DNA from: Lachnospiraceae bacterium 28-4
GTDB taxonomy: Bacteria; Bacillota; Clostridia; Lachnospirales; Lachnospiraceae
Assembly (NCBI GenBank): GCA_000403275.2
Contig: KE159599.1
Coordinates: forward strand, 1 to 64,000
DNA length: 64,000 nt
Direction: 5' to 3'
A model generated the notes under the pieces. That model was not told the origin of the DNA. It was given only the letters and a program-made list of their open reading frames with translations, and did no database searches. A program made the position numbers and the translations under genes. Positions 45,090-53,354 of this stretch are shown here, one piece after another; the first letter of the stretch is position 1, and each line of letters begins with the position of its first letter.

Positions 45090-45620
45090 CTACACCATCT
45101 CTACTATATTATTTCTCCACTTTTTGCTTACTTCCCCATTCTCAATCCCCTCTCCCTTCTCCACTTCCACCGCATTTTCAAAACTATTCATCATCATTTT
45201 ATAAACATCTTGAAAAAATCCTTTCTTCTGAAGCATATTCTCACAAAATATCTTCTTATCTATATCTGGCAGACTGTCGTATACCTGCCCCATAGAATCC
45301 AATATATCAAAACTTTGTTTTCCCATACTCTGCAACACAACTTTTGTATGAAGGGACATTAAAGCAATCGCCCTGTTAGTATACTCATGAGATACTGCAA
45401 AGAGATCATTGATATATTTCTCGTATGTTTCTTTGCTTGAGAGTATATCATACAATTCTATAAACTTATAATTTGCCAAGATATTCATTTGTTGTTCTGG
45501 CTCCAGATACCGTATCGCATCATAAATATGCCCCAATTCAATGTTGCTGTTTTCTTGTTTCTTCTCCGTAATTACTACCTCCGTGCTTCTCATAATTCTA
45601 TTTAGTTTTTTGTTGCACAA
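45090..45620 (-). CDS. Helical accessory protein of the tape-measure locus
   Basis: A 176-residue, mostly helical soluble protein (YLEPEQQMNILANYKFIELY, SHEYTNRAIALMSLHTKVVL, DIDKKIFCENMLQKKGFFQD). Start ambiguous: ATG at 45620 overlaps the preceding gene by 19 bases; ATG at 45593 (MRSTEVV) is the alternative. The family is not recognised. A second, early-frameshifted copy exists at 47452-47880 and downstream in the other repeat unit. Confidence 0.65.
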   Translation of the reverse strand: MCNKKLNRIMRSTEVVITEKKQENSNIELGHIYDAIRYLEPEQQMNILANYKFIELYDILSSKETYEKYINDLFAVSHEYTNRAIALMSLHTKVVLQSMGKQSFDILDSMGQVYDSLPDIDKKIFCENMLQKKGFFQDVYKMMMNSFENAVEVEKGEGIENGEVSKKWRNNIVEMV

Positions 45621-46015
45621 TCGAACGTCTCATATTGAAACTTTTCATTATCTATAATTTCCATCCTGATACCCCATTTGCATATATCTGTACCTTCTTC
45701 CATGGCCTTCAGTATAACTGCCCCTTCAATTTCACCCTCCGCTTTCAAAATGAAGTAAGCCACTGATAGCAGATTTATAATAAAATCATCTTTGTTCTTA
45801 TAGTTCTCTACATCTGCATATTTTGTAATCTGAAACACATCTTCATATATTGGCTTCTCTGTTTCTGCATCAATGATTTTATCAATTCTTTCTGTCTGGA
45901 CTGTTTTACCGTTTATAGATGCTTCACCTAGAAAATAAATTCTCTTTTCTGTCATTGTTATTGTCAATATAATACTTCCTCCATATCTCATAATTCTCTC
46001 AATCGGACTCCACAA
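45602..46015 (-). CDS. Unknown accessory protein, first gene of repeat unit A
   Basis: A protein of up to 137 residues (MTEKRIYFLGEASINGKTVQ, then IINLLSVAYFILKAEGEIEG, IDNEKFQYETFDCATKN). GGAGG lies 10 bases before a TTG at about 45961, just before MTEK; this may be the real start, giving about 119 residues. It has no copy in repeat unit B, where the corresponding DNA is deleted. Composition is alpha/beta, without membrane segments or motifs I recognise. Confidence 0.55.
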   Translation of the reverse strand: MWSPIERIMRYGGSIILTITMTEKRIYFLGEASINGKTVQTERIDKIIDAETEKPIYEDVFQITKYADVENYKNKDDFIINLLSVAYFILKAEGEIEGAVILKAMEEGTDICKWGIRMEIIDNEKFQYETFDCATKN

Positions 46016-46110
46016 ACCCGATTATTCCATTATTTAATTTTCTTATTTAATTTGATTTTCACAGCTTGATTGTGGGCTGCTTTGAATGATATTAGATTTT
46101 AATTTGAATT

Positions 46111-46809
46111 TTATAATTCATCAATTGCAACTCCTGCATTCGCGGCGAACGAAGCAGATACACGGGTAGCATCGGCGATATCTGTAAGTGTAGCACTATT
46201 CTTATTTGAAATATAGTTTGCTCCATCAAGAGCCGCACTCAATTTCTCTATACTTCCACCATATTTATATGCTGCATCTGTAGCCTCTCTCAATGTCTTC
46301 TTATCACCAATAGCATTGATAAGTTCTCTAACTCGTTCCGCTTCTTTGAGCAGTACAGAAGATTCACTTATTTTAGTATTCCGATTAAGATATGCTGTAA
46401 GATCATTATTAAGCTTGTTTTTCTTAAACTCAATATTAACTGTAATAGGTGATTTTTCTGCATACCCCTTGACATCCGCTATAATTTTTCTTATTTTAAG
46501 TTTTGTTTTATTTTCATCAACATTCAGCGCATCAATATCTTTAAATGATATATCGTTTAAAGCTTTATCAACTTCTCTTTTCAAATTTTTACTGTCAATT
46601 TTAGCTGTCAGCTTAATATGACTAAGTTGTGACTGTAAAGATTTTATATAAGCATTCAACTCTTTCTTGGTATCACCTTTTGAAAATGTTCCAGTGAGAC
46701 GCAACATATTTATTACTTTTTCAAGTTGCTTAAGGTCTGCATTAATTTGCTTCTTACTCTTGCTTTGATCTAATGCTCCCAAAAGATCTAAAATGTAACT
46801 ATCGTTCAA
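46111..46809 (-). pseudogene. Degenerate 5' copy of the tape-measure gene
   Basis: A 232-residue frame starting at a TTG (46809) behind AGGAGG is about 80 percent similar to the first part of the 2226-residue protein (GALDQSKSKKQINADLKQLE, NMLRLTGTFSKGDTKKELNA). About 110 residues are missing at the join KKTLREATDA/AYKYGGS: the two ATDA-coding sites of the full gene have recombined. The frame ends at AGVAIDEL exactly at the unit boundary, so the remaining 1800 residues are absent. It could still give a soluble N-terminal fragment. Confidence 0.8.
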
Positions 46810-46917
46810 ATATATTTTCCTCCTTGTTTTGAACATAATAAAAGAGAGACTACGAAAATAATCCCTCTTGGAAATCAAAATCACTATTCAGTTTTAATAT
46901 TATCAAAATTTTTTCTT

Positions 46918-47336
46918 ACACCTAATGCACATTCTATCAAATTTATTAGTTGCGAAGCCTGTTAATAAACTAAATTTTCTTGGAACCAATTGTATCTCTG
47001 TGCTTCTACACCGGGGGCAACGTACTTTTTCTGGTGAATTATCATTTACAAGTGGATTATTGGGTAAAACTTCTTTTAACTGTCTCTTTGCATCCTCTAT
47101 GTCTACAGCATCAAATGTATATAGTGGAGTAAAATCATCATATAATGTATCATCTAATCCTCCGCCACCTTATAATAATACCATTTAGTTTTCGCTTTTT
47201 CTGGTTCATCAAAACCTTCATTATCCCTTAACAACGATTCTCCACAAACCAAGCATACATCCATACTATTTTTCTTTTTCAATATACTTTCATCAAACGT
47301 TGATTTACAGTGTGGACAAAGAATTGTTCTACCCAT
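46918..47336 (-). pseudogene. Frameshifted copy of the double zinc-ribbon gene
   Basis: The 5' part (MGRTILCPHCKSTFDESILK, CLVCGESLL) ends at a premature stop at 47154; the rest of the homology (TPLYTFDAVDIEDAKRQLKE, CPRCRSTEIQLVPRKFSLLT, CIRCKKKF) continues in another frame to about 46918. The shift is near 47165, in TATAAGGTGGCGGAGGATTA. Intact copy at 44558-44989. Confidence 0.8.
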
Positions 47337-47451
47337 ACCCAATCCCCCTACTTCTTATTTAACTACAATTATACCACCTCTTAATTACTGCCGCAATAAA
47401 AAGCGTCATAAAACCAGAACATATTTTCTACTCTACACCATCTCTACTATA

Positions 47452-47930
47452 TTATTTCTCTACTTTTTTACTTACTTCCCCATTCTCGACCACCTTCCCT
47501 TTCTTTATTTCTTTCGCATTCTGAAAACTATTCATCATCATTTTATAAGCATCTTGAAAAAATTCTTTCTTCTGAAGCATATTCTCACAAAATATCTTCT
47601 TATCAATATCTGGTAAGTTATCATATGCTTTTCCCATAGAATCCAAAACATCAAATCTCTGTTTTCCCATACTTTGTAAAAATGCTTCCGTATGAAGTAC
47701 CGAGAGTGCAATAGCTCTTTTCATGTATCCATCAGACACTGCGAATAAATCATCAATATATTTCTTATAACTTTCATCATCCGCAAGTATGCTATATAAT
47801 TCCGTAATCTTATAATGATTAAGGATAATTCCCTGTTGTTCTGGATTCAAATACCATATCGCATTATAGATGCTGTCCAAACTGATATTACTATTTACTT
47901 GTTTTTCTCCGTAATTACTTCCTCCGTACT
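47452..47930 (-). pseudogene. Copy of the helical accessory gene with an early frameshift
   Basis: Homologous to 45090-45620 (YLNPEQQGIILNHYKITELY, SMGKQRFDVLDSMGKAYDNL, KKIFCENMLQKKEFFQDAYK). The expected start MRSTEEVITEK reads into a stop because of one A missing in the run GAGAAAAACAAG near 47905. An internal ATG at 47880 would restore a 142-residue product, so residual function is possible. Confidence 0.7.
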
Positions 47931-48104
47931 TCTCATAATTCTCTCAATCAGACTCCACAAATCCGATTTAATCCTTATTTAATTTTTCGCATTATTCAAT
48001 TGTCTTGTTTTAATTTTGTTTTGGCAGCTTAGATTATTGTGCTACTTTGAATGATATTAGATTTTAATATGAATTTTATATGTGTTTGATTGGTTGACGG
48101 TTGC

Positions 48105-48299
48105 TTAATTGTTTAGAAGATATGCTTCTAATTTTTCAAATAGATAATCATATAGATCGATATGTCCGTTTCTAAACTGGCTTAATACAGCGGCAATAAT
48201 ACCTGTCTGTTCCGCTATATAACACTGCTTTTCACATTTAAAACGGCTACGTTATAATTCTCTCAATTCTGTCTGGCTCACTTTTTCACCTTCTTTCAT
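48105..48299 (-). pseudogene. Small HTH protein gene with an internal stop
   Basis: Reading through one TAA gives about 64 residues: MKEGEKVSQTELREL, stop, then a Cro-like segment CYIAEQTGIIAAVLSQFRNG and a C-terminal YDYLFEKLEAYLLNN. It parallels the intact HTH protein at 48677-48877 (IRTGVSTDVLSRFKNGYVCL), so I take it as a decayed paralogue. No good ribosome binding site is visible. Confidence 0.55.
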
Positions 48300-48339
48300 A
48301 CTACTTTATATACAAGTCTTTCTTTATAAAAAGATTATT

Positions 48340-48640
48340 TGATCTTTTATTTTCATACATCACTGCACGGTGTTTGTGGTGGAAAACACCATGCAGCTTC
48401 GTATCTCAAAAAGCTGTATGATACATGAACACTGTTATTGTTTTGTGTCTGTATATCGTTGTGGAGCCGATATACATAATGGCTAATGGGCTGTGACCCC
48501 TCATTAGCCTGTGGAGAAGATTGATATATGGATAACTGTAATATTACAGATAATTGTCTAGTATTGGCGGCTTTCTATGATCTGGATTTTTCCACAAATA
48601 CCAGATACACCGCCAATGCCTGATATTCACAACATTTAAC
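48340..48640. other. Hairpin-dense non-coding region, candidate structured RNA or origin
   Basis: Five potential hairpins in about 290 bases: GCACGGTGTTT/AAACACCATGC (48364-48394), GTATC.../GATAC (48400-48425), TATATCG/CGATATA (48457-48474), CTAATGGG/CCCTCATTAG (48482-48511), and TTGGCGG/CCGCCAA with an inner ATCTGG/CCAGAT (48564-48618), plus the palindrome CTGTAATATTACAG at 48535-48548. There is no convincing open reading frame in 48300-48676. It lies between two HTH genes on the same strand. Confidence 0.45.
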
Positions 48641-48676
48641 AGATTTATAATAATCCGCATATTGCGGTTATTATCT

Positions 48677-48877
48677 CTAATCAGGCAAAGACAATTTGTC
48701 CAGATAATTTTTAAGATTATTCGCATCATCTACGCATAGGCAGACATACCCGTTCTTAAAACGTGACAATACGTCCGTAGAAACCCCTGTCCTAATTGAT
48801 ATTGCCTTGGCAACAAGACCAGAAGCAATAACATGATTTAATTTCTCCCTAAGTGAATCTTGATTTTCTTGGTTCAT
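48677..48877 (-). CDS. Small HTH DNA-binding protein
   Basis: A 66-residue protein with a single helix-turn-helix: GLVAKAISIRTGVSTDVLSR then FKNGYVCL, in the style of Cro/C1-type repressors but shortened. GGAGG precedes the ATG (MNQENQDSLREKLNHVIASG). It lies downstream of the large polymerase-like gene and upstream of the tape-measure units, with a broken paralogue at 48105. A local transcriptional switch is a reasonable inference. Confidence 0.72.
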   Translation of the reverse strand: MNQENQDSLREKLNHVIASGLVAKAISIRTGVSTDVLSRFKNGYVCLCVDDANNLKNYLDKLSLPD

Positions 48878-49037
48878 GTTACCTCCTTAATAGTTATGTA
48901 TTCCTTTTGTATTAATAGTTGGGATTGTATCTATTCCCCTCCCTATACAATATTGACACTTTTATCACCAAACCCGTAAATCCTTGAAAACACTGGATTA
49001 ATGGACACTTTAAAAGTATTCTAAAAATATAAATTTT

Positions 49038-52000
49038 TTAAGCACTGTATTTATTATTACTTCTTTTTCGATTCTCTTTGCTACACATATCACCACAAGT
49101 TACCATGTTTTTTACTTTAACAAATTTCTTACCACATATAACACACCTCTCAACTTTCCTTTCTTTGTTATATTCATAAAATTCAGGGATTGGATTCTTT
49201 TGGGTGACTGAAAATGCAATATCCTGTTCTTCAACTTCTGGTACACAAACTTCTATCTCATAATACTTTCGTGCAACAGTCCGAAGTGATATAACACCCA
49301 TCTTTTGTAAACGATTCAAACCCTTTTTACAGATACATACACCATCTCCAAGCCATTTATCAAGCGTATTACAAGTAAGCTGTTTCTTCTGGTTTATATA
49401 TATTTTCACATTCCCTTTGTACTGTTTTTGTAACACTAATAATATATACAATAATTCCCTGTCCAGGCTACATCCACGTCTATACTGCATATTTTCAATC
49501 CAGTCTATTTCCTCTTTATACACCTCCACCGAATTATCAGGAATTCTTTTTAGGATTTCTACTGTTTTATCTTCTATTTTCTTTATCTTAACCGCGCTCG
49601 TTTCGTAATGCTTCCTGCGCTGTTTGATATTCCCAATACACAAATTATTGCATATATTCTTATAAATCAGATCGCCAAAACAATTCCATAAAATATTTTT
49701 ACTCTTATGCTCATTTTCCCTTTGCAGATATTCCATGTCCAATAAATATTCAACGGCTTCTTCCCTACTATCAAAAATGTTCATAATAGTTTTTTCACAC
49801 ATATGGAAAAACACTTCATATCTACTGATTTTCTCTTTCCATCCTTCAGACCTGTTTAATTCTTTCATGACATCTTTTATAGTAGAAACAAGTGATTGCT
49901 CTTTCATTTTAAGAGCAAACACCACTTTTTCTAATTCACGATATTTTTCAGAGTCTATAACAACAGTATTTTCGTTATTAAACAGAATTGATGGATTGAA
50001 TTTCTTTTCTGAATCCTTCCATGCATAGTTCTTGTTTCCTGTCCGCTTATGGATATAGGCACATACTCTATCTGCATTGCTATTACTTATCTTTTTACAT
50101 GCATCTTGACTTTTCCCCTTTGCATACCTGAAAAAATGAGGATTCTTTTCAGCTTTTAAAGTATTATATTTCTTTTCATACTGACCAAGTTTAACAATAT
50201 CCTGTGTTTTGGGATAGTCAATTGATAGGTTATTATAGCAGCATACAATCTTGTTAAATTCCATGTCAGTATCAGAATTGTTATAATTCTTTGTCATTAC
50301 ATTAGAAATATCACCAATCTGCGTATTTTCCATGCATGAAACTATTGCCTGATATATCGCATCATTATTAATCTCTGTTTTTACAGGTTCAAATGGTACA
50401 TAGTATAAAGGTACAATATCATCTGGCACACACTCTATAATTGTCTTATTCGGAGTCAGTAAAATTTCGTCACCGTCAACATCAAACATCAATAATCTGC
50501 ATAGCAAATCATGGCTGCTCACAATCGTATCAAAATCATTAAACCACTCCTTACACTTTTCTAATACATCATCTTTTACCAGTTTGCGGATACCATGCTC
50601 TACATATAAATGTGGACTCCTGAGACAATCCACAACCTCATATGGCTTATCATTATAAAAACTGTTGTATACATAATTACGCGGAATAATACCCTGTGGA
50701 TTTTCTATTCCACAAAACAACCATGTACAAAACGCATACAAATCAGGGCAAATATAACTATACAATGAATCCTTTAATATCAGTTTATTTCCTCTTGCAT
50801 CGCTCCTCTCACTCTTAAACTTGCTTTCTAACTTGCTTTGGATATATTCATCATATACCAAATCTTTATATACTTCTAATGCCATAGATATATAATCATC
50901 ATCCTTACTTGCAATCTTAATCATGGTATTTAAATCCGTTTTCATTTTATCCAGATATTCTATCGTATCCGCACATAACTCTACTAACTTTTCATCTGTC
51001 AACTTTTCGGACGATAATGTCTGTATAAACTGATAGCTTGTTTTAGCATATCCTTTGGGTTCTGTATCTGCAAATTTATTGATTGAAATTCTCATTCCGT
51101 TTTCATGAAGCACTCTTTTATAATCTTCCCACGAATCATAATACTTCCACATCTTCAATTGTGATGCTGTAAAGATAACCTGTATATCTTCTTTTATCAC
51201 ATCATGCATATTTTCCCATGCATCCTTGATTACAGGTTCAGGTTTTATTCCTTCTACTTCGTCCTGCTCTAAGAATTTGCGGAAATCGAACGAAAATATC
51301 GCACCTTTAAGGTGACTACATCTAATCTGTGCTGACGCTGGCAATACACCTGGAAGAAACATTCCGGCACCATCTGTTTGAGGAATTCTGACATCCTCTT
51401 TTCTCCGCTCTATACTAATAAATTCACGTTTCCCATGGTCTATATCTATACATTCTACTTCTTCATCAACCGTTGTGTTAAAATCTGGAACAACAATACA
51501 TTTATCAATATCAATCTTATATCCTTCTGGCTCTATTGAAGAGGATAACGGTAGTCCTTTATATGCCAGATATTTACCACTATTGCATCCGCCCTTTTGA
51601 TTAATGATATCATCAGTCAGTCCACACATGAACTTATTCTGGTTTTTCTTGTAGAAGTCTTCCTGTACCAAAACAAATTCACCATTTTTCATCTGGTTTG
51701 TTGTCGCTGTATAGAAAACAAATTTCTTATCATCAATCAGCAGCCCTCTCTCTAATATCTGTTTGAACACTAATGTCTGGTATGCAATCTTCATATATAC
51801 AATATCCATGACAAGAGGAAAACCATCTAAATTATTTTCTGTATAACGTACCATCTCATTTTCAAATAATGCTATCTGTTTATTTATATTTTCTGATTCT
51901 GTAATCACTTTTCCGTCTTTATCATACTCATATGTATACAGTTTTTTCCTGTCAATTTTCCTGATACCTTCATAAAATGCAATCTTATTATCCCTGATTT

Positions 52001-52139
52001 TCTTTAATGTTGCTTTTTCTTTTATGCCAGCATTTTTGTATGCTTCATTTAATGCACGTTCTTCCTCTGTAAATGTATCAAATGTACTTAGCTTATAAAT
52101 CCTCACTCTTCTTGGTTTATTCAATCTTTCTACCTCCAC
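49038..52139 (-). CDS. Candidate RDR/YonO-type double-psi beta-barrel RNA polymerase
   Basis: A 1033-residue protein with no close named family that I recall. Several motifs follow the order found in eukaryotic-type RNA-dependent RNA polymerases and their bacterial/phage relatives: DGAGMFLPG (residues 256-264), QIRCSHLKGA (271-280; compare the G-x-K-G block), LRSPHL (506-511; compare R-N-P), and MFDVDGDEILLT with the triple-Asp D-V-D-G-D at 553-557, the signature of the catalytic barrel of YonO, RDR and multisubunit polymerases. The C-terminus has a zinc ribbon (CVICGKKF, CGDMC). The 300-residue part after the barrel is helical. Assignment is inferred from motif order; it could be inactive or use another template. 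Ribosome binding site (GGAGG) precedes the ATG. Confidence 0.7.
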   Translation of the reverse strand: MEVERLNKPRRVRIYKLSTFDTFTEEERALNEAYKNAGIKEKATLKKIRDNKIAFYEGIRKIDRKKLYTYEYDKDGKVITESENINKQIALFENEMVRYTENNLDGFPLVMDIVYMKIAYQTLVFKQILERGLLIDDKKFVFYTATTNQMKNGEFVLVQEDFYKKNQNKFMCGLTDDIINQKGGCNSGKYLAYKGLPLSSSIEPEGYKIDIDKCIVVPDFNTTVDEEVECIDIDHGKREFISIERRKEDVRIPQTDGAGMFLPGVLPASAQIRCSHLKGAIFSFDFRKFLEQDEVEGIKPEPVIKDAWENMHDVIKEDIQVIFTASQLKMWKYYDSWEDYKRVLHENGMRISINKFADTEPKGYAKTSYQFIQTLSSEKLTDEKLVELCADTIEYLDKMKTDLNTMIKIASKDDDYISMALEVYKDLVYDEYIQSKLESKFKSERSDARGNKLILKDSLYSYICPDLYAFCTWLFCGIENPQGIIPRNYVYNSFYNDKPYEVVDCLRSPHLYVEHGIRKLVKDDVLEKCKEWFNDFDTIVSSHDLLCRLLMFDVDGDEILLTPNKTIIECVPDDIVPLYYVPFEPVKTEINNDAIYQAIVSCMENTQIGDISNVMTKNYNNSDTDMEFNKIVCCYNNLSIDYPKTQDIVKLGQYEKKYNTLKAEKNPHFFRYAKGKSQDACKKISNSNADRVCAYIHKRTGNKNYAWKDSEKKFNPSILFNNENTVVIDSEKYRELEKVVFALKMKEQSLVSTIKDVMKELNRSEGWKEKISRYEVFFHMCEKTIMNIFDSREEAVEYLLDMEYLQRENEHKSKNILWNCFGDLIYKNICNNLCIGNIKQRRKHYETSAVKIKKIEDKTVEILKRIPDNSVEVYKEEIDWIENMQYRRGCSLDRELLYILLVLQKQYKGNVKIYINQKKQLTCNTLDKWLGDGVCICKKGLNRLQKMGVISLRTVARKYYEIEVCVPEVEEQDIAFSVTQKNPIPEFYEYNKERKVERCVICGKKFVKVKNMVTCGDMCSKENRKRSNNKYSA

Positions 52140-52401
52140 AAAATTTTCACCCTAATAACAAATGCTCATTACTAACTCTCACTTATACACTTCTCTATTT
52201 ACTTCCAAACTTTTCACAACTTTTTCTCAAACTTGCAAAAAACATATAAAATCACATTCAAAATCCAAAAAAATCCATAACAAAAATAAAACTTAAAGCA
52301 ATCCCAAATCTGAACTGCTCTAAATCTACATACTATTTCAATCACTATTAAATTTTTCACATAATGGAATCTCTGAATCTGTGTGTTTGTAAGTTACTAA
52401 A

Positions 52402-52435
52402 TCGAAAATCACCGTACTACCATATACGATGATTT
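52402..52435 (-). terminator. Terminator-like hairpin downstream of the DUF5677-like remnant
   Basis: AAAATCACCGTA and TACGATGATTTT form a near-perfect stem around an 8-base loop. The surrounding 52140-52400 is AT-rich, with no gene seen. Confidence 0.45.
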
Positions 52436-52439
52436 TACG

Positions 52440-53130
52440 TTACCAGATTAGAACAAACGTTCTGTATTTACGATTATATAGAACGTTTGTTCGAGTATCA
52501 AGAGTAAAAAAATACCAGCCATCAAAAATAAGAACTGGCAGACTATAAAAAGTATCTCCACCCAATCTATACATAGTACCTTGAGGCGATGCATGAACCA
52601 ATTGATTGACAAAATTATATTCTTTTTTCCATTCTTTTGTTGCTATCTCACAATTATCTTGTATTGCAGAAAAAGTAATGTATTTTTTATTATAGTCTTT
52701 AAAACAATCTGCTTCTCTTGCCCATTCATATCTATCTTCTGTATTTGCAGATTTTATAAAAGCCTTTGCGACATTTTCACCATACTTTTTTATAAAAGTT
52801 GCAATAATACTTAATTCATACAAAGAGCGCCATTTAGCGTAGGCTCCGTCCGCAAATCCATTTTTATTTAAACAAACAACTTCTAAGTATATCTGCACAT
52901 GCCCTTTCTTCAAGAACTTTTTCATACATCATATTTTCGATTGTTTCAAGAGAATCATCAGATGCTTTCTCAATAAGATTTTTATATGCCCTTGATATAT
53001 TATCCTGACTCAATTTTTCATCGAGTTTTTCGTCTGGAACACGATTTCTAATATCTTCAACAACAACTTCTTCTATAACTTGTTCCATAATATCATGCAT
53101 TAAATCTCTTGCCATATAGTTCTCCCACAT
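52440..53130 (-). pseudogene. DUF5677-like gene, frameshifted and partly deleted
   Basis: Two overlapping frames: 52864-53130 (MARDLMHDIMEQVIEEVVVE to MMYEKVLEERACAD) and 52440-52925 (NKNGFADGAYAKWRSLYELS, then EYNFVNQLVHASPQGTMYRL). The second has the features of DUF5677 proteins (the GYxDGAxARWRSLHE block and VHAS), the first resembles their N-terminal region. The part between, normally about 50 residues, is missing and the frame changes near 52880-52920. Two 12-bp GAAC-N4-GTTC palindromes lie in the last codons. Likely a non-functional remnant; DUF5677 proteins are common in mobile islands. Confidence 0.6.
52451..52492. promoter_or_regulatory. Two GAAC-N4-GTTC palindromes, candidate LexA/DinR boxes
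   Basis: GAACAAACGTTC (52451-52462) and GAACGTTTGTTC (52481-52492) both fit the Gram-positive LexA core GAAC-N4-GTTC and are inverted copies of each other 30 bp apart. They lie about 310-350 bases upstream of the polymerase-like gene. They may instead form one hairpin or be chance; regulation by LexA is inferred. Confidence 0.35.
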
Positions 53131-53164
53131 TGATTCAATAATACTATATCCGCTACTACTCTTC

Positions 53165-53352
53165 TCAAATACTATTCCGATCTATTTCATTTTCATATTG
53201 TGACAATTTACGTCCAAGCACATTGCCACATTCATTACAGAACCACATACCACTAATAACAATATCTGTATATTCTCCCCAAACATCCTTTTTATAAACT
53301 TTTTGCCCTAATGAAATATTTCTACTATAATATCTTTTTAATAGCTCGACTA
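53165..53352 (-). pseudogene. 3' part of a zinc-ribbon gene interrupted by the IS630-type element
   Basis: Reading on the minus strand from the insertion: VELLKRYYSRNISLGQKVYK, then KDVWGEYTDIVISG, FCNECGNVLGRK and stop at 53165. It supplies the second Cys pair (CNEC) of a small zinc ribbon whose first pair (CPQC) lies beyond the insertion at 54604-54658. Joining the parts at a TA target site restores one reading frame of about 80 codons. Confidence 0.6.
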
Positions 53353-53354
53353 TA

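Larger units (their letters stand above)
43344..46105. repeat. Tandem repeat unit A of the tape-measure locus
   Basis: This segment (5' part of the tape-measure gene, the zinc-ribbon gene, two accessory genes and their upstream DNA) is homologous to 46106-48080. Both units end with TTTGAATGATATTAGATTTT then AAT(T/A)TGAATTTTATA, at 46071-46105 and about 48046-48080. Unit A is the intact version. Confidence 0.75.
46106..48080. repeat. Tandem repeat unit B of the tape-measure locus (degenerate)
   Basis: Unit B is the upstream (in transcription direction), damaged copy of unit A. It lacks the 137-residue gene, has the shortened tape-measure start, a frameshifted zinc-ribbon gene and a frameshifted accessory gene. 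See 43344-46105. Confidence 0.75.

Noticed and set aside
52140-52400. AT-rich gap upstream of the polymerase-like gene as a possible small gene
   Set aside because: No frame with a ribosome binding site; only A/T-rich sequence seen.
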